Assembly: GCF_009829325.1 (NCBI RefSeq)
Contig: NZ_VUOS01000026.1
Location: forward strand, 91,185 to 155,184
Reading direction: 5' to 3'
Length of the DNA: 64,000 nucleotides
Source: Nocardia sp. CY41
GTDB lineage: Bacteria > Actinomycetota > Actinomycetes > Mycobacteriales > Mycobacteriaceae
The notes beneath the pieces were generated by a model, which was given only the letters and a program-made list of their open reading frames with translations, ran no database searches and was not told where the DNA came from. Positions 25,053 through 33,349 of this stretch are shown piece after piece. Position numbers and translations under genes: made by a program. Position 1 is the first letter of the stretch. The number at the start of each line of letters is the position of its first letter.

Positions 25053-26272
25053 AGGTTCGCTCCTCGGGAGGAAGGAAACCGGCGTGCGAGGCTCAGCGCG
25101 GTGCGCAGTCCGCGCCGAGGGAATGCGCCGACACCGAGCGCAGGGTGTGCGCCGAACTTGCGTTCGGAGGCGGTTTCTGGTGCGTCGTCGGAGGTCGCGG
25201 TCAGGAAGCTGTCCGGTAGGGCCAACTTGTGAATGGTGCGCAGGGTCAATAGGTACTGCCGGATCAGCGGTCCGGTAGTGTAGGGCAGGTCGTATTTGTC
25301 ACACAACGCGCGTACGCGCCGGGCGATCTCGGCGTACCGGTTGCTGGGCAGGTCGGGAAACAGATGGTGTTCGATCTGATGGCACAGGTTTCCGCTCAGG
25401 AATGCCAGCACCGGCCCGGCTTGGAAATTCGCGGTCCCGAGCATCTGCCGCAGATACCACTCGGCCTTGGTCTCGTGCTGCACGGCGGCGGGGGTGAATT
25501 TCTCTGCGCCGTCGGGGAAATGACCGCAGAATATCACCACATACGCCCAGAGATTGCGCAGCGTATTGGCGGCGAGGTTCGCGGCGAGTGTACGACGCCA
25601 GTGCCGCCCGCTCAGCGCCGGAAAGAGCACATAGTCCTTGCCGATCTGCCGCGCGATCTTCCCGATCAGGGCTCTGGTCTGAGCGGCCTTCTCCGCCGGG
25701 GCGGCCGCGCGGTCGCGCTCGGAGTACAGATCGTGCAGAGCGATCCCCCACTCGAAAGTCGCCGCCAGAAACAGGTTCTGCAGCGGCTGCAACAGCAACC
25801 ACGGTCCCCACCGCTGGTCGCGGGTCATCCGCATCACGCCGAACCCGATGTCGTCGTCCATGCCGAGAACATTGGTGTACACGTGATGGCGATAGTTGTG
25901 CGAATAGCGCCACTGGGACGACAGACCCGCCATGTCCCATTCCCAAGTGCTGGAATGAATTTCCGGGTCGTTCATCCAATCCCATTGGCCGTGACACACA
26001 TTGTGGCCGATTTCCATGTTCTCGATGCTCTTCGCCGCCGCCAACGCCGTCGTCCCCAGCAACCAGCCGCGTTTCGTTCGCGTGCAGGCGATCACCAGCC
26101 GGGCCGTGACATCTAGTATTCGTTGGAACGCGATCGTCCGACGGATATAGGCGGCATCCCGGGCGCCGCGCCGACCCAGGATGTCACGGCGAATCGCGTC
26201 GAGTTCCCGCCCCAATGCTTCGACATCCGTATCGCTCAAGTGTGCGTAGACGGCCACCTGCGTGATTGCCAT
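25049..26272 (-). CDS. Membrane fatty-acid desaturase (DesA3-like)
   Basis: A 407-aa di-iron desaturase with the three histidine boxes: H90NVCH94, H125NYRHH130 and H298QIEHH303. Hydrophobic segments lie between them. It is the acyl-CoA delta-9 desaturase (DesA3-like) type, which introduces a double bond into stearoyl- or palmitoyl-CoA at the membrane with electrons from a reductase. Mycobacterial DesA3 works with a neighbouring ferredoxin-type reductase; none is adjacent here. The divergent TetR gene at 26693 may control it. The 3' end abuts a truncated MFS gene. Confidence 0.87.
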   Translation of the reverse strand: MAITQVAVYAHLSDTDVEALGRELDAIRRDILGRRGARDAAYIRRTIAFQRILDVTARLVIACTRTKRGWLLGTTALAAAKSIENMEIGHNVCHGQWDWMNDPEIHSSTWEWDMAGLSSQWRYSHNYRHHVYTNVLGMDDDIGFGVMRMTRDQRWGPWLLLQPLQNLFLAATFEWGIALHDLYSERDRAAAPAEKAAQTRALIGKIARQIGKDYVLFPALSGRHWRRTLAANLAANTLRNLWAYVVIFCGHFPDGAEKFTPAAVQHETKAEWYLRQMLGTANFQAGPVLAFLSGNLCHQIEHHLFPDLPSNRYAEIARRVRALCDKYDLPYTTGPLIRQYLLTLRTIHKLALPDSFLTATSDDAPETASERKFGAHPALGVGAFPRRGLRTALSLARRFPSSRGANL

Positions 26273-26344
26273 TCGTTATGTCCTCGAATCTCCTGAGTGC
26301 TTGCCGCGGACACAAGTCCTACCCGCAGGCGGTCGAGACCGGGG

Positions 26345-26518
26345 TCAGCGTTCGAAGACGTGTCTCAGCTTGCGCCCGGCTCGTTCGATGGGGCCGCCGG
26401 GACGCCTGCCGCCGATATCCGTTTGGCGGCGGCTGTCTTCGTCGGGTCTGGCGAGCAGCGTCTGCAACCTCGCCCATCCCGCCCGTGCCCGGCTCGCGAT
26501 CTTGTGCTTGATCGTCAT
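26345..26518 (-). CDS. Possible small basic protein
   Basis: A 57-aa reading frame beginning MTIKHKIASRARAGWARL and ending RAGRKLRHVFER, rich in Arg and Lys. It lies upstream of the desaturase gene on the same strand. The helical basic pattern faintly recalls CsbD-like stress proteins, but I do not rely on that. The ribosome site (GGGAG) is about 13 bases upstream, rather far. It may not be a gene. Confidence 0.3.
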   Translation of the reverse strand: MTIKHKIASRARAGWARLQTLLARPDEDSRRQTDIGGRRPGGPIERAGRKLRHVFER

Positions 26519-26628
26519 CGGAATGTACCAATCTCCCGGTCGCGCAGTTCGCCCACGAACTCCTCGCATCTGCCTACCAGCGGATGCGCGAACCGGTTGC
26601 ATCCAGCTTAAGGCTGGCTACACCGTCT

Positions 26629-26658
26629 GTCTACAGCGTAGACTTACAACGGTAACAA
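26629..26658. promoter_or_regulatory. Operator-like dyad of first TetR gene
   Basis: GTCTAC (26629-26634) and GTAGAC (26638-26643) form a perfect 6-bp dyad with a 3-base spacer. The right half continues into GTAGACTTACAACGGTAACA (26638-26657). That 20-mer matches at 17 positions a site in front of the second TetR gene (28618-28637). It is a likely TetR binding site, 35 bases before ATG 26693. Confidence 0.65.
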
Positions 26659-26692
26659 TGACAGCGTCCGACCGAGAGGAGACGCTGATCCG

Positions 26693-27448
26693 ATGAGCCG
26701 AATCAAGGCCGAACCGATCGTTTCCACAGACGTCTCAGCAGGTTACGCCGACCGCCAGAGCGCCACGAACAGCCCGCTGACCCGGTCTGCGATGCTGGTG
26801 GCCGCGCTCGAGATCATCGATCGCGAGAGTGTCGAGCACCTGTCGATGCGGCGCCTCGGCCAGGCGCTCGGCCGCGATCCGATGGTGCTGTACCGGCACG
26901 CGGCCAACAAAGCCGCACTCCTCGACGGTGTCGCCGAGATAGTGCTCGAACAGCTGACTGTCGAGCCCGCCGACCCCGACTGGCGCCGTCAACTGCGCAT
27001 CATCGCCCGCGACTTCCGACGGCTGGCCGTAGCCCACCCGAACGTGGTTCCCTTGTTGGTCACCCACCCGCTGTCCACTCCGCTCGGACTGCGGCCACTC
27101 GGCACCCTGCGGCCGCTGCAACGAACTTTGGAGCTGCTCGTCCGAGCCGACTTCAGCAGGACCGACGCCTTGCACATCTACCGGGCGCTGTTCGGATTCC
27201 TCTACGGCCACGTCCTCAACGAACTCCAGGAAATCGTCGAACGTCCTGAAGAGGCCACCGACCTGCTGCGTCTGGGGCTGCACCGCCTGCCGATCGGCGA
27301 GTTTCCCTTGCTTCGCGGTCTCGCCTCGGATCTGGCCGCTTACGACGGCGCGGCCGAGCTCGAACGCGGCCTGGACATCCTGATCAGCGGTCTCACCGAG
27401 ACCTTGAATCCGGCCGCGGCGCGGCCGAGATGGGAGCGTCGGACATGA
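26693..27448 (+). CDS. TetR-family regulator (copy 1)
   Basis: A 251-aa TetR protein. The HTH lies at about residues 38-80 (MLVAALEIIDRESVEHLSMRRLGQALGRDPMVLYRHAANKAALLDGV). The C-terminal ligand domain of the TetR_C tetracycline-repressor-like class includes DALHIYRALFGFLYGHVLNELQEIVERPEE. It is closely similar over nearly its whole length to the TetR at 27867-28571. Its stop overlaps the next start (ATGA), coupling it to a DUF5994 gene. It faces the desaturase gene across about 420 bases and probably controls its own operon; the ligand is unknown. Confidence 0.88.
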   Translation: MSRIKAEPIVSTDVSAGYADRQSATNSPLTRSAMLVAALEIIDRESVEHLSMRRLGQALGRDPMVLYRHAANKAALLDGVAEIVLEQLTVEPADPDWRRQLRIIARDFRRLAVAHPNVVPLLVTHPLSTPLGLRPLGTLRPLQRTLELLVRADFSRTDALHIYRALFGFLYGHVLNELQEIVERPEEATDLLRLGLHRLPIGEFPLLRGLASDLAAYDGAAELERGLDILISGLTETLNPAAARPRWERRT

Positions 27449-27855
27449 CGCTACAACTGAGCAAAATCGCCCCGAGGCGGCAGATACCGTCCGTCCATCG
27501 ACTGCGATGCCAGTTCGACACAGCGGGCGCCGTCGGGGTGTGGCAGCCGTACGGCAGCGACCTCGTGGCCGAGCTGCCAGATCTGCTCGCGGTACTCGGG
27601 GATCGGCTCGGCCCGATCCATCGAGTGATCTATCACCTCGACGAATGGACCATCGCACCGGGCAAACTCGCCAACGCTGGGCGACAGGTACGGCTGGACG
27701 GCTACCGGCACAAGCCCGCGCAGACCATCGATGTCCTCGGGGTCGGCGGCGGCAGACTCACCGTGCGAGTCGACCTTCCGTCCACCGATGATGCCGAAAC
27801 GATTGCCGCACAGCAATGTTGGGATTCCGAAGGCGGTTCCCTCGAGGCGGGCTGA
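27445..27855 (+). CDS. DUF5994 family protein (copy 1)
   Basis: A 136-aa cytoplasmic protein matching the DUF5994 pattern: VHRLRCQF, then VWQPYGSDLVAELPDLLAVLGDRLGPIHRVIYHLDEW, RQVRLDGYR, TIDVLGVGGGRLTVRVDLPSTDDAE. ATG 27445 overlaps the TetR stop in an ATGA junction. Function of the family is unknown. It differs from the other two copies in having VWQPYG in place of the G(A)WWP motif. It is one of three paralogues placed around two paralogous TetR genes. Confidence 0.7.
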   Translation: MTLQLSKIAPRRQIPSVHRLRCQFDTAGAVGVWQPYGSDLVAELPDLLAVLGDRLGPIHRVIYHLDEWTIAPGKLANAGRQVRLDGYRHKPAQTIDVLGVGGGRLTVRVDLPSTDDAETIAAQQCWDSEGGSLEAG

Positions 27856-27866
27856 GCCACACGTCA

Positions 27867-28571
27867 TCAGCCGGGACCCGGCAGCGTGGCGCTGAGCCCG
27901 GTGAGCAGGATGTCCAGACCGCGTTCGAGCTCGGCCGCGCCGTCGTAGGCGGCCAGGACCGGCGCAAGTGCACGCAGCAACGGGAACTGCCCGATCGGTA
28001 GGCGGTGCAGCCCGAGCCGCAGCACGTCGTCGGTCTCCTCGGGACGCTCCACGATCTCCTGCAACTCGTTCAGAACGTGCCCGTAGAGGAACCCGAACAC
28101 CGCACGGTAGATGTGCAACGCGTCGGTGCCGGAAAACCCGGCGCGAGTGAGCAACTGGAGGATGTCTTCCAGCGGGCGGACCACCGCATAGGGGCGCAAC
28201 CCCAATGGTGTGGCCAGCGGCCGGGTTACCAGCAGCGGCACCACCCGCGGATGGGCCAGAGCCAGCCGGCGAAAATCGCGGGCGACCGCCCGCAACTGCG
28301 CCGCCCAGTCCGGGTCGGCGGCGTCGACCGCCAGCTGTGCGAACACGATCTCGGCCACACCATCCAGCACAGCCGCCTTGTTCGGCACGTGCCGGTAGAT
28401 CACCATCGGATCGCGCTCCACCGCCTCGGCCAGCCGGCGCATCGACAACCCGTCGACCCCATCGCGATCGATGATCTCGAGCGCCGCGGCCAGCACGGCC
28501 GCCCTGGTGACCGGACCGCTGCCCCCGCCGGTTCTCGCGCGAACCGGCCGCCGGTTCGGAACTTCGGCCAT
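27867..28571 (-). CDS. TetR-family regulator (copy 2)
   Basis: A 234-aa TetR protein with HTH GLSMRRLAEAVERDPMVIYRHVPNKAAVLDGV. The ligand domain is nearly superimposable on copy 1 (shared stretches DALHIYRAVFGFLYGHVLNELQEIVERPEE and LGLHRLPIG). ATG 28571 is preferred because GGAGG lies exactly 8 bases upstream; ATG 28586 would add five residues. It is divergent from two DUF5994 genes and convergent with the first. The shared operator sequence suggests cross-regulation with copy 1. Confidence 0.88.
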   Translation of the reverse strand: MAEVPNRRPVRARTGGGSGPVTRAAVLAAALEIIDRDGVDGLSMRRLAEAVERDPMVIYRHVPNKAAVLDGVAEIVFAQLAVDAADPDWAAQLRAVARDFRRLALAHPRVVPLLVTRPLATPLGLRPYAVVRPLEDILQLLTRAGFSGTDALHIYRAVFGFLYGHVLNELQEIVERPEETDDVLRLGLHRLPIGQFPLLRALAPVLAAYDGAAELERGLDILLTGLSATLPGPG

Positions 28572-28617
28572 CTCGGATGCCTCCATCGTCCTCGCGATCT
28601 CCGATGAAGTTACGAGT

Positions 28618-28637
28618 GTAGACCTACAACGTTGACA
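28618..28637. promoter_or_regulatory. Operator-like site of second TetR gene
   Basis: GTAGACCTACAACGTTGACA matches the site at 26638-26657 in 17 of 20 positions. TGTAG-AC-CTACA (28617-28628) within it is a near-perfect palindrome. It lies 46 bases upstream of ATG 28571 on the other strand, in the divergent gap toward the DUF5994 genes. The rest of this 300-base gap shows nothing else I recognise. Confidence 0.65.
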
Positions 28638-28871
28638 TAACGAGGGAAACGGCGTGTACTGGACACATACACGGCGACTATCCGGTCTGCACGTCGCCGA
28701 TCCGGACCGAAGCAGGTATCCGCTCACGCTCATGCTCGCGGCACCAACGGCCACTCGATCCGCGGGCAACGCCACCCCCCCGGCCGCGGCCGCATGGTCA
28801 TACGCGCGGCCCCGGCGACCACCCACGCCACGGCGCGACCATGCGCGAACAACGCCTCGAGAGGACGCGAA

Positions 28872-29333
28872 ATGCGATTCCACAGAAACAACAGCACCAC
28901 CATGACGCCCGAACAAATGCGCCCGCAGTACGCCCGCCATCGCGTTCCGCCCGACTACACACCCCGCTTGAGGTTGAAGCCGAAAGCCGACCGCGGCGGA
29001 TACCTCGACGGCGCGTGGTGGCCGCGATCGCGCGAACTCACCGCCGAACTGCCAGACCTCCTCGCCGTCCTGACCGTCCGACTCGGCCCCATCTGGCGAG
29101 TCGTCTACGACCCCGCGTGCTGGTCGGACACGCCCCGGCAGACGACCGTCAACGGTCACACCGTCCGGCTCGATCCCTACCCCTTCGAACTGTGGAACAC
29201 GATGTACGTCTTCGGCCGCGACCGCGACCTGATCGTGCTCCGCGTAATCCCATCGTCCACCGCCGACGACACCGCGCACACGGCCCTGATGGCCGCCGTC
29301 ACCCCCGCATCAGCAACCCTCAGATCCCGATGA
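28872..29333 (+). CDS. DUF5994 family protein (copy 2)
   Basis: A 153-aa protein. After a variable 35-residue tail comes the family core: PRLRLKPKADRGGYLDGAWWPRSRELTAELPDLLAVLTVRLGPIWRVVYDPACW, then HTVRLDPYPFELWNTMYVFGRDRDLIVLRVIPSSTADD. The DGAWWPRS motif is the clearest family signature. ATG 28872 follows GAGAGG at 7 bases. Function unknown. It is followed by a third copy within 15 bases, and the stop overlaps a potential ATG (ATGA). Confidence 0.75.
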   Translation: MRFHRNNSTTMTPEQMRPQYARHRVPPDYTPRLRLKPKADRGGYLDGAWWPRSRELTAELPDLLAVLTVRLGPIWRVVYDPACWSDTPRQTTVNGHTVRLDPYPFELWNTMYVFGRDRDLIVLRVIPSSTADDTAHTALMAAVTPASATLRSR

Positions 29334-29347
29334 GCGGAGGAACAGAC

Positions 29348-29806
29348 ATGCCCCGAACCGTTCGACAACGCCCGATCACCAACCACCACGACATGAGCCG
29401 TAAGACCGGCCCGCCCGAACCCGACCGGCAACCCTTCCGAACACCGACCCGCACCCCACGCCTCCTACTCCGTGAACCCGGCACCGGCTCCGAGCGCGTC
29501 GACGGCGCTTGGTGGCCATGGACGAACAACCTCACCGCCGAACTGCACGACCTGATCAGCGCCCTCACCCCACGCCTCGGCCCCACCGCTCGCGTCAGCT
29601 TCGACTGGAACGCGGTCAGTCTCAGCCAACGCCGCATCGACAACCCGGACGGCGTCGAAGTACACGGACCCGATACCGGTCAACCACCCGGCGCCATGCA
29701 CCTGCTCGGCACGACCGACGCCCAGCTGACTCTGCTCGTCATCCCCGCCGACACCCCACCCGACCAAGCAGACGACCAGATGCGGCGTGCGTCAGGGCAA
29801 TACTGA
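29348..29806 (+). CDS. DUF5994 family protein (copy 3)
   Basis: A 152-aa paralogue with TPRLLLREPGTGSERVDGAWWPWTNNLTAELHDLISALTPRLGPTARVSFDWNAV, then VEVHGPDTG and MHLLGTTDAQLTLLVIPADTPPDQ. ATG 29348 is chosen because GGAGGA sits 6 bases upstream; the ATG at 29330 overlapping the previous stop is also in frame. It is the last gene of the TetR/DUF5994 cluster. No catalytic motif is visible. Confidence 0.72.
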   Translation: MPRTVRQRPITNHHDMSRKTGPPEPDRQPFRTPTRTPRLLLREPGTGSERVDGAWWPWTNNLTAELHDLISALTPRLGPTARVSFDWNAVSLSQRRIDNPDGVEVHGPDTGQPPGAMHLLGTTDAQLTLLVIPADTPPDQADDQMRRASGQY

Positions 29807-29947
29807 ATGCAAACCCGCGGTTACGGGATATGCCGGAAAGGGGCAAACAGAGGCCAGGCCGCAGCACGAATCACCTTCGGTCAGAACATGATTTCGCTAA
29901 GCGTCAGATTTTTCAGATCTGGACCCATGTGCCGCGACCGCGCGGAG

Positions 29948-30631
29948 TCACAGGAGGTCTGCGACTTCCTTCGCGGTCCCTTTCGCTGATCCGGGGTTCT
30001 GCCCGGTCACGAGATTCCCGTCGACCACCGCGTGGGGGACGAACGGCAGCTTGGCCTTCTCGTAGCGGGCGCCGCGCTTCTTCACCTCGTCCTCGGCGTT
30101 GTAGGGCACGAGCTTGTCCACTCGGGCGAGGACTTCCTCCTGCCAGGCGAACCCGGTGAGCCTGCGTCCGGCGACGAGGTACGTGCCGTCGGAGAGCTTC
30201 GTATTGAGCAAGCCGCAGTAGCCGTGGCAGACCGAGGATACGATACCTCCGCGTTCGTAGATCTCCCGGGTGATGCGCTGCAGGCCCTCGCTGTCGGGGA
30301 AGTCGTACATCACCCCATGCCCGCCGGTGAAGTAGATGGCGTCGTAGTCGGCCGAGTCGATCCGGTCGGGGCTCGCGGAGTTCTCCAGCAGCGCCATCCG
30401 CGCCGGATCGGCCCGCCACGCCTTCGCGGTCTTGTCGTAGCTGGGGAACTTCAGCGACCGCGGTTCCAAGGGAGCGAGGCCGCCCGCCGGACTGACGATG
30501 GTCTGCTCGAATCCGTGCTCCTCGAAGACATGCCAGGCGTGGGTGAGCTCCGACAACCACAGTCCGGTCGGGTGGGACGGGTCGTCGAAGTGGCCGACGT
30601 TGGTGACGACGTTCAAGATGCGCTTGGTCAT
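29948..30631 (-). CDS. DJ-1/PfpI superfamily protein (Hsp31-like)
   Basis: A 227-aa class I glutamine-amidotransferase-like protein. PTGLWLSELTHAWHVFEEHGFE, DYDAIYFTGGHGVMYDFPDS and the nucleophile elbow SSVCHGYCGLLN (Cys in VCHG) match the Hsp31/glyoxalase III branch. Acidic residue Glu in LSELTHAW and His after the Cys complete the likely triad. Probable roles are methylglyoxal removal or protein deglycation/chaperoning. ATG 30631 follows GAAGGAAG. The gene stands next to a truncated aldehyde dehydrogenase on the same strand, 72 bases downstream of its stop. Confidence 0.85.
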   Translation of the reverse strand: MTKRILNVVTNVGHFDDPSHPTGLWLSELTHAWHVFEEHGFEQTIVSPAGGLAPLEPRSLKFPSYDKTAKAWRADPARMALLENSASPDRIDSADYDAIYFTGGHGVMYDFPDSEGLQRITREIYERGGIVSSVCHGYCGLLNTKLSDGTYLVAGRRLTGFAWQEEVLARVDKLVPYNAEDEVKKRGARYEKAKLPFVPHAVVDGNLVTGQNPGSAKGTAKEVADLL

Positions 30632-30703
30632 GCGTGATCTTCCTTCGTGCGTCGTTGGTCTACTTCTCCACGTGGTCTCATCATTGGTACGCACTCGGTC
30701 GAT

Positions 30704-31515
30704 TCAGTGCGCACCCACCCGTCGCAATGTCCAGAGTGCGCGGGTCAGGATTCGGGACCACCGGTCATGGGTGACACCGCGCGGCGGGCTGAAACCTTGC
30801 AGGCGCTGCTGCGCGACGGTCTGGGGTTCGGTGTACTTCAGCAGCCCGTCGGCGCCGTGCCTGCGACCGAGTCCGGAGTCGCCCATGCCGCCCATGGGAG
30901 CGTCGATGCTGCCCCAGGCGGCGGCGAAGGCTTCGTGGACGTTGACGGTGCCTGCGCGCAACCGAGCCGCGACTGCCCGGCCCCGGGCCCCGTTGCGGGA
31001 CCAGACTCCAGTATTGAGGCCGTACGGGGTGGCGTTCGCCATGGTGATTGCCTCCCCTACGTCCCCGTAGGGGTAGATCGAGACCACAGGGCCGAAGGTT
31101 TCCTGGGCGAACACCGTCATCTCCGGCGTGACGTCGGCCAGGATCGTCGGTTCGTGGAACAAGGGACCCAGGTCCGGCCGCACACGGCCGCCCGCGAGGA
31201 CGGTCGCACCCTTCGTGACGGCATCGGCCACATGCGCAGTGACCGTCTCGAACTGCGCGGGGGTGGTCAGCGAACCCACGTCGACGGAGAAGTCGTACGC
31301 GGCGCCCAAGCGCAGCTTGCGCGTGCGCGCCACGAAGTGCGCGACGAACTCGTCGTAGATCTGCTCAGCGACGTACAGGCGCTCGATGGACACGCACAGC
31401 TGACCCGCCGACGGGAAGCAGGCGGCGACGGCCCCCGCGGTCGCCTTCTCGATGTCGGCGTCCAGGAGGACGATCATCGTGTTCTTTCCGCCGAGTTCCA
31501 GTGATGGACCGGCAT
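30704..31515 (-). pseudogene. Aldehyde dehydrogenase, 5'-truncated (GabD2-like)
   Basis: The frame encodes the C-terminal half of an NAD(P)-dependent aldehyde/succinate-semialdehyde dehydrogenase. LELGGKN at the start is followed by IVLLDADIEKA, the catalytic-Cys region FPSAGQLCVSIERLYV, and ETFGPVVSIYPYGDVGEAI with the conserved EXFGP. About 260 residues remain of an expected ~500. Upstream of LELGGKN the frame has no start and no cofactor-binding domain. The N-terminal half was lost, so an active enzyme is unlikely. Confidence 0.8.
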
Positions 31516-31622
31516 ATGGAGGGCGTTCTGACCCTCGGTCATGACATCGAGCCGGTCTTCAGCGGCCTGAGCGAGCGGAGCGTGAACCGATCGGCCGAGC
31601 CGCGGCGGTTACGATCCGGTTC

Positions 31623-32384
31623 ATGGCGGAGATCAGGAGTGAGCGGCGGGACAAGGTCGCGGTCATCACCGTGCACGATCCGGATCGGCGTAACGCGTTG
31701 ACACCGGCGTTGTCCGAACAACTCGCCGCCGCGGTGGCCGAGGCGGAGCGCGATACCGGGGTGCACGCCGTGATCGTCACGGGAACCCCGCCCGCATTCT
31801 GCGCGGGCGCCGATCTGAGCGCACTCGGTGCGGCCCGAGAGGAGGGTCTGCGGGTGATCTACGACGGCTTCCTGGCGGTCGCGCGCTGTGCACTGCCCAC
31901 CATCGCGGCGGTCGGCGGCGCCGCGGTCGGAGCGGGACTCAACCTGGCGCTGGCCGCAGATATCCGGATCGCCGGGCCACGCGCCCGGTTCGACGCGCGG
32001 TTCCTGCGGCTGGGCCTCCATCCCGGCGGCGGGATGACCTGGATGCTGCAACACGCCGTAGGGCGGCAACGGGCCGTCGCGATGACGCTGTTCGGGGAGA
32101 TCCTCGGTGCCGAGGCCGCACTCGACGCCGGATTGGCGCACCGGGTGATCGACGGCGATCACGACGCGCTGCTCGCCGGAGCGCTCGACTTCGCCGCGGG
32201 CGCCGCCGAAGCGCCGCGCGAGCTGCTCCTCACCACCAAGCGCACCATGCGCCGCACCGCGAACCTCGACGCCCACGCCGACGCCGTCGACGCGGAGATC
32301 GTGCCTCAGGTCGCGTCCCTCGAATCTCCCGAGTTCACCGCGCGACTGGCGGCGAAGAAGGCCGAGATCGGCCGTCCTCGGTGA
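31623..32384 (+). CDS. Enoyl-CoA hydratase/isomerase family protein
   Basis: A 253-aa crotonase-fold enzyme: VAVITVHDPDRRNALTPAL, the first oxyanion-hole segment FCAGADLSALG, and the second, AAVGGAAVGAGLNLALAADIRIAG. The glutamates of classical hydratases are not obvious at the usual places (LGLHPGGGMTWML), so the exact reaction (hydration, isomerisation or other) is open. ATG 31623 has no strong ribosome site (GGTTC directly upstream). It appears monocistronic, divergent from the broken aldehyde dehydrogenase. Confidence 0.85.
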   Translation: MAEIRSERRDKVAVITVHDPDRRNALTPALSEQLAAAVAEAERDTGVHAVIVTGTPPAFCAGADLSALGAAREEGLRVIYDGFLAVARCALPTIAAVGGAAVGAGLNLALAADIRIAGPRARFDARFLRLGLHPGGGMTWMLQHAVGRQRAVAMTLFGEILGAEAALDAGLAHRVIDGDHDALLAGALDFAAGAAEAPRELLLTTKRTMRRTANLDAHADAVDAEIVPQVASLESPEFTARLAAKKAEIGRPR

Positions 32385-32815
32385 GCGGCGACCTCTGACC
32401 CCGCGAACACCCCTGATCGGCGCCGGGAACGGTGCGAAGCGTCCATACGGCGACCGCACTTGCCGCTGCGCGCCTTGCCCACCTCGCGCAGCCCGCGAGA
32501 TCGGCCAAGGCCCGGCATGGTGGCGCGATCAGGCTCCCGACGCACTTCGCCGGAGTGGCACACCCTGCCGCTATCGGTCGACTCGAAACGGCATCTGTCT
32601 CGCGGCGGTGTAGCGACGTCGGATGCTGCCCGGATTCGACGCTTCCGGGCGAATGCGGTTTGGCATCGGCAGCCTGGGGTAGCCGCTCCGAGACCGCACA
32701 GGACTCGCGCAGCCGCGTTCCTTTGCGACCGATATCCCGTGTCCGCGAGACCGCAGGCACGGCGCATTTTTCGAGCGCGCAAGACCCTCGACGACGGAGA
32801 GCGAGAGGAGGGCTC
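32385..32815. other. Intergenic region, nothing recognised
   Basis: These 431 bases separate the enoyl-CoA hydratase from the SRPBCC gene. A long in-frame extension of the SRPBCC gene crosses most of it, but its composition is not protein-like and a strong start exists at 32816. No RNA gene or repeat is seen. Confidence 0.45.
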
Positions 32816-33337
32816 ATGCACTACATCGATGACACCAAACACCTGCTGAGCGATCTGGTGGGACGGGTGATCGAGTCGGCGAGCAGCTACTCGAGCAGTC
32901 AAACGGTGACGATCGCGCGTCCGCGCGCCGAAGTCCAGCAATTCTGGCGCGACCCGGCGAAGCTGTCCGAGGTGCTTGGCGACGTCGCCGAGGTGCGGAC
33001 GACGGAACCGTCGACCTACGAGTGGACCTTGCAGTCGGGCACCGACGGCCGCACGACCTGGAAGACCACGCTGCGCGAGGACGAAGGGCACCTCCGGTTC
33101 GTCGGCTCGGCCGGGGAAGACGCCGCGTCCGCCCAAGGTCTCGAGATCGAACTGAGCTTCCGGGACGCGCCGCAGGACCTCGGCACGGAGGTGACGATGC
33201 GGGCGCGCACCCCGCTGCCCGACCTGCTGACCGGTGCGGCGATGTTCACCGCTCTCTACCGGGCCCGAGCCCGCCTGCAGACCGGCGAGATACCCACCCT
33301 GGCCCACAATCCGAGCGCCCGCTCTTCCGCTCGGTGA
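32816..33337 (+). CDS. SRPBCC (START-like) family protein
   Basis: A 173-aa protein. Residues ~25-155 match the SRPBCC/polyketide-cyclase-like pocket fold (SSQTVTIARPRAEVQQFWRDPAKLSEVLGDVAEV, then YEWTLQSGTDGRTTWKTTL and LGTEVTMRARTPLPDLLTGAAM). It probably binds a hydrophobic ligand. ATG 32816 follows GAGAGGAGG at about 5 bases. It is 12 bases upstream of a zinc alcohol dehydrogenase gene, and this pairing recurs in actinobacteria. The two are very likely co-transcribed; the specific ligand is unknown. Confidence 0.75.
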   Translation: MHYIDDTKHLLSDLVGRVIESASSYSSSQTVTIARPRAEVQQFWRDPAKLSEVLGDVAEVRTTEPSTYEWTLQSGTDGRTTWKTTLREDEGHLRFVGSAGEDAASAQGLEIELSFRDAPQDLGTEVTMRARTPLPDLLTGAAMFTALYRARARLQTGEIPTLAHNPSARSSAR

Positions 33338-33349
33338 ACAGGAGGCGAC

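Noticed and set aside
32432..32815. N-terminal extension of the SRPBCC gene
   Set aside because: The composition is not protein-like, and a strong ribosome site with ATG exists at 32816.
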